DNA from: Actinomyces sp. ICM47
Lineage (GTDB): Bacteria; Actinomycetota; Actinomycetes; Actinomycetales; Actinomycetaceae
Length of the DNA stretch: 13,857 nucleotides
Direction: 5' to 3'
Assembly (NCBI RefSeq): GCF_000278725.1
Contig: NZ_ALCA01000128.1
Location: forward strand, 1 to 13,857
How positions within the stretch are numbered: position 1 is the stretch's first letter; each line of letters begins with the position of its first letter. The notes under the pieces are model-generated. The model searched no databases. It saw nothing but the letters and a program-made list of their open reading frames with translations, and was not told where the DNA came from. A program made the position numbers and the translations under genes. This document shows, in pieces, positions 12,357-13,857 of this stretch.

Positions 12357-13857
12357 TCCTGAAGGTAGGTGAGCAGCGTGATCGCGCCCTGCTTGGACAG
12401 GGGTTCGTTGCCGTTGCCGCACTTGGGGGATTGGATGCAGCGCGGGCACCCGGACTCGCAGTCGCAGGAGGAGACGGCCTCGAGCGTGGCGGCCACCCAT
12501 GACCGCGCGCTGTGAAAGCCGGCAAGCGCGTGCCCGGCACCGCCCCGGAACGCGTCGTGAATGAACACGGTGGGCGCGCCCGTGTCGTCGTGCAGCTCGG
12601 TGGACAGGCCGCCCAGGTCCCAGCGGTCGCAGGTCGCGACGAGGGGCAGGATGCCGATCATCGCGTGCTCGGTCGCGTGCAGGGTGCCCGCCAGGTCCGC
12701 GGCCTCGATCCCCATCGCGGCCAGCGCCGTGGGGGTCAGGGTGAACCACGTGGACTTCGTGGGCAGCGTGTGGGTGGGGAGGAACAGCTCGATGTTGCGG
12801 ATGAACTCGAGTCCGGGCAGTCGTAGCAGATCGTAGTCGGTGACTCGCGTCGACACGTTCGTCGGCCCGTGATGCCATGTGACCGTGCCATCCCCGCACA
12901 CGTACGTCTCCTCGATGGCGCACACCTCGACGCTCGTGTGGGTCGCCGAGCGCGTGCGCAGGGGAGTGCGCACTTCCTCGACCAGGGCGACGCGCGCGTC
13001 ATCGACCCGCGCGGGCGGGATGATGATCGACGAGGCCTGGGTCCCCTCCCGTTCCTCGCTCCTAAGGTCCTCGGTGACCCGGGTGCCACCCCCGGCCTCG
13101 GGCAGGAGTGCGCGCGGCCACCCCTGGGAGGTGGGTGCGGTGGGCGTGGTGAGGGAGTTGAGAGAGAGGACGTGGAAGGTGTGCCCCTGGTGGATGTAGA
13201 TGGCACCGGGGAAGACATGGGCGTCGGCGGAAGCCTGGTCGATGGTGCCGATGACGGTGCCGGTGGCGGCGTCGACGATCTGGACGTCCCCGGCGGCGCC
13301 GCGCAGGTCGGTGAGGTCGCTGGGGTGCTCGGGCCTGGTGGCGTCCCAGAAGAATCCGGTGGGCCTGCGCTTGAGGTAGCCGTCGGCGACGAGTCGCAGG
13401 GCGACGCCGCGCAGTTCTGGGCCAAAGTAGGTGATATCGGACGGTGTGATCGGCATTTCGGCGGCTGCGGCGGCGACGTGCGGGGCCAGCACCCACGGAT
13501 TAGATGGGTCGATGACGGAGGCCTCGACCTCGCCGAGGATGTGTTCCGGGTGGCGCACCAGGTACGCGTCCAGCGGGTTGTCGGAGGCGATGAGAACGGA
13601 GGTGCCCGGAGCGCCCGCGCGACCCGCGCGCCCGATCTGCTGGCGCAGGGACGCGCGCGTGCCCGGCCATCCGACCGTGATCGTCGCGTCCAGCCCCGAG
13701 ATGTCCAGGCCCATCTCGAGCGCCGACGTCGTGGCGAGCGCCCGCACGCCTCCCGTGCGGATCGCCTCCTCGAGTGCCCGGCGTTCCTCGGGCAGGTATC
13801 CGCCGCGATACGCGCCCACTCGGCCCGCGTTCGCGGAACCACGCGCCAAGAGGCGGT
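12338..13857 (-). CDS. DEAD/DEAH-box helicase with C-terminal cysteine cluster (Rv3649/MrfA-like), 3' part
   Basis: Only the C-terminal ~506 residues are in the window; the frame runs off the right edge, so the N-terminal ATP-binding half is missing. Visible are [18 protein letters not shown], motif [19 protein letters not shown], and motif [13 protein letters not shown] with the Arg fingers. A long accessory region follows, then [14 protein letters not shown], and near the end [18 protein letters not shown], whose five cysteines suggest a metal site. This is the Hrq1/MrfA-type superfamily 2 helicase of the 'helicase/secretion neighbourhood' (Rv3649); MrfA in Bacillus subtilis repairs mitomycin damage. 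The TTG at 13849 is an internal leucine, not a start. The gene converges on the pilin operon. Its last residues (R-A-P-G-A) and TAG stop are encoded by a CRISPR-like repeat. Confidence 0.93.
   Translation of the reverse strand, partial: RLLARGSANAGRVGAYRGGYLPEERRALEEAIRTGGVRALATTSALEMGLDISGLDATITVGWPGTRASLRQQIGRAGRAGAPGTSVLIASDNPLDAYLVRHPEHILGEVEASVIDPSNPWVLAPHVAAAAAEMPITPSDITYFGPELRGVALRLVADGYLKRRPTGFFWDATRPEHPSDLTDLRGAAGDVQIVDAATGTVIGTIDQASADAHVFPGAIYIHQGHTFHVLSLNSLTTPTAPTSQGWPRALLPEAGGGTRVTEDLRSEEREGTQASSIIIPPARVDDARVALVEEVRTPLRTRSATHTSVEVCAIEETYVCGDGTVTWHHGPTNVSTRVTDYDLLRLPGLEFIRNIELFLPTHTLPTKSTWFTLTPTALAAMGIEAADLAGTLHATEHAMIGILPLVATCDRWDLGGLSTELHDDTGAPTVFIHDAFRGGAGHALAGFHSARSWVAATLEAVSSCDCESGCPRCIQSPKCGNGNEPLSKQGAITLLTYLQDRAPGA

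Noticed and set aside
12736..13842. 368-aa minus-strand frame and 12879-13199 plus-strand frame inside the helicase
   Set aside because: Low-complexity Arg/Ser/Pro translations overlapping a clear helicase reading frame.

Overview
The window is high-G+C DNA, with GTG starts and many ATGA/GTGA start-stop overlaps. It comes from an actinobacterium, most likely one of the Actinomycetaceae (Actinomyces/Schaalia type); that placement is inferred from gene order and composition. The order cAMP-receptor regulator, EphE-like hydrolase, Fic-like/'Rv3662c-type' protein, HAD hydrolase, Ssd, TadA, TadB/C, Flp-like pilin, two TadE-like proteins, then an opposite-facing DEAD/DEAH helicase with a C-terminal cysteine cluster matches the 'helicase/secretion neighbourhood' known from Mycobacterium (Rv3649 to Rv3676).

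Left part (1-4566), minus strand: a Crp/GlxR-type regulator with a palindromic element upstream; an alpha/beta hydrolase whose nucleophile is replaced by glycine; translationally coupled to it, a 595-aa protein with a long acidic disordered N-terminus and a C-terminal membrane domain; and an eight-helix membrane protein. A 17-bp gap then separates divergent starts. To its right is a plus-strand gene that reads as a Fic-fold protein without the Fic active site. It converges on a membrane-anchored HAD-IB phosphatase.

Centre (6206-11364), plus strand: a Tad/Flp pilus locus with ssd (CpaE-like), tadA (ATPase), a single fused tadB-tadC gene, a Flp-type pilin (DUF4244) and two small TadE/TadG-like pseudopilins. 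The first three genes and the last three genes form two tightly overlapping groups. Each group is preceded by three same-direction DnaA-box-like 9-mers spaced 29-30 bp, which suggests shared control.

Right part (11365-12337) is about 970 bp without convincing genes. It holds a perfect 16-bp hairpin, several families of short direct repeats, and a three-repeat CRISPR-like array (28-bp identical repeats, 33-bp spacers, exact 61-bp period, type I-E geometry). The last repeat overlaps the 3' end and stop codon of the incoming minus-strand helicase gene, which fills the rest of the window and runs off its right edge. No cas gene is visible.

The strongest leads are the CRISPR-like array fused to the helicase stop codon, the two DnaA-box triplets, and two probable pseudoenzymes (Fic-like and alpha/beta hydrolase). 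All functional statements rest on reading the sequence and on family knowledge; no searches were run.
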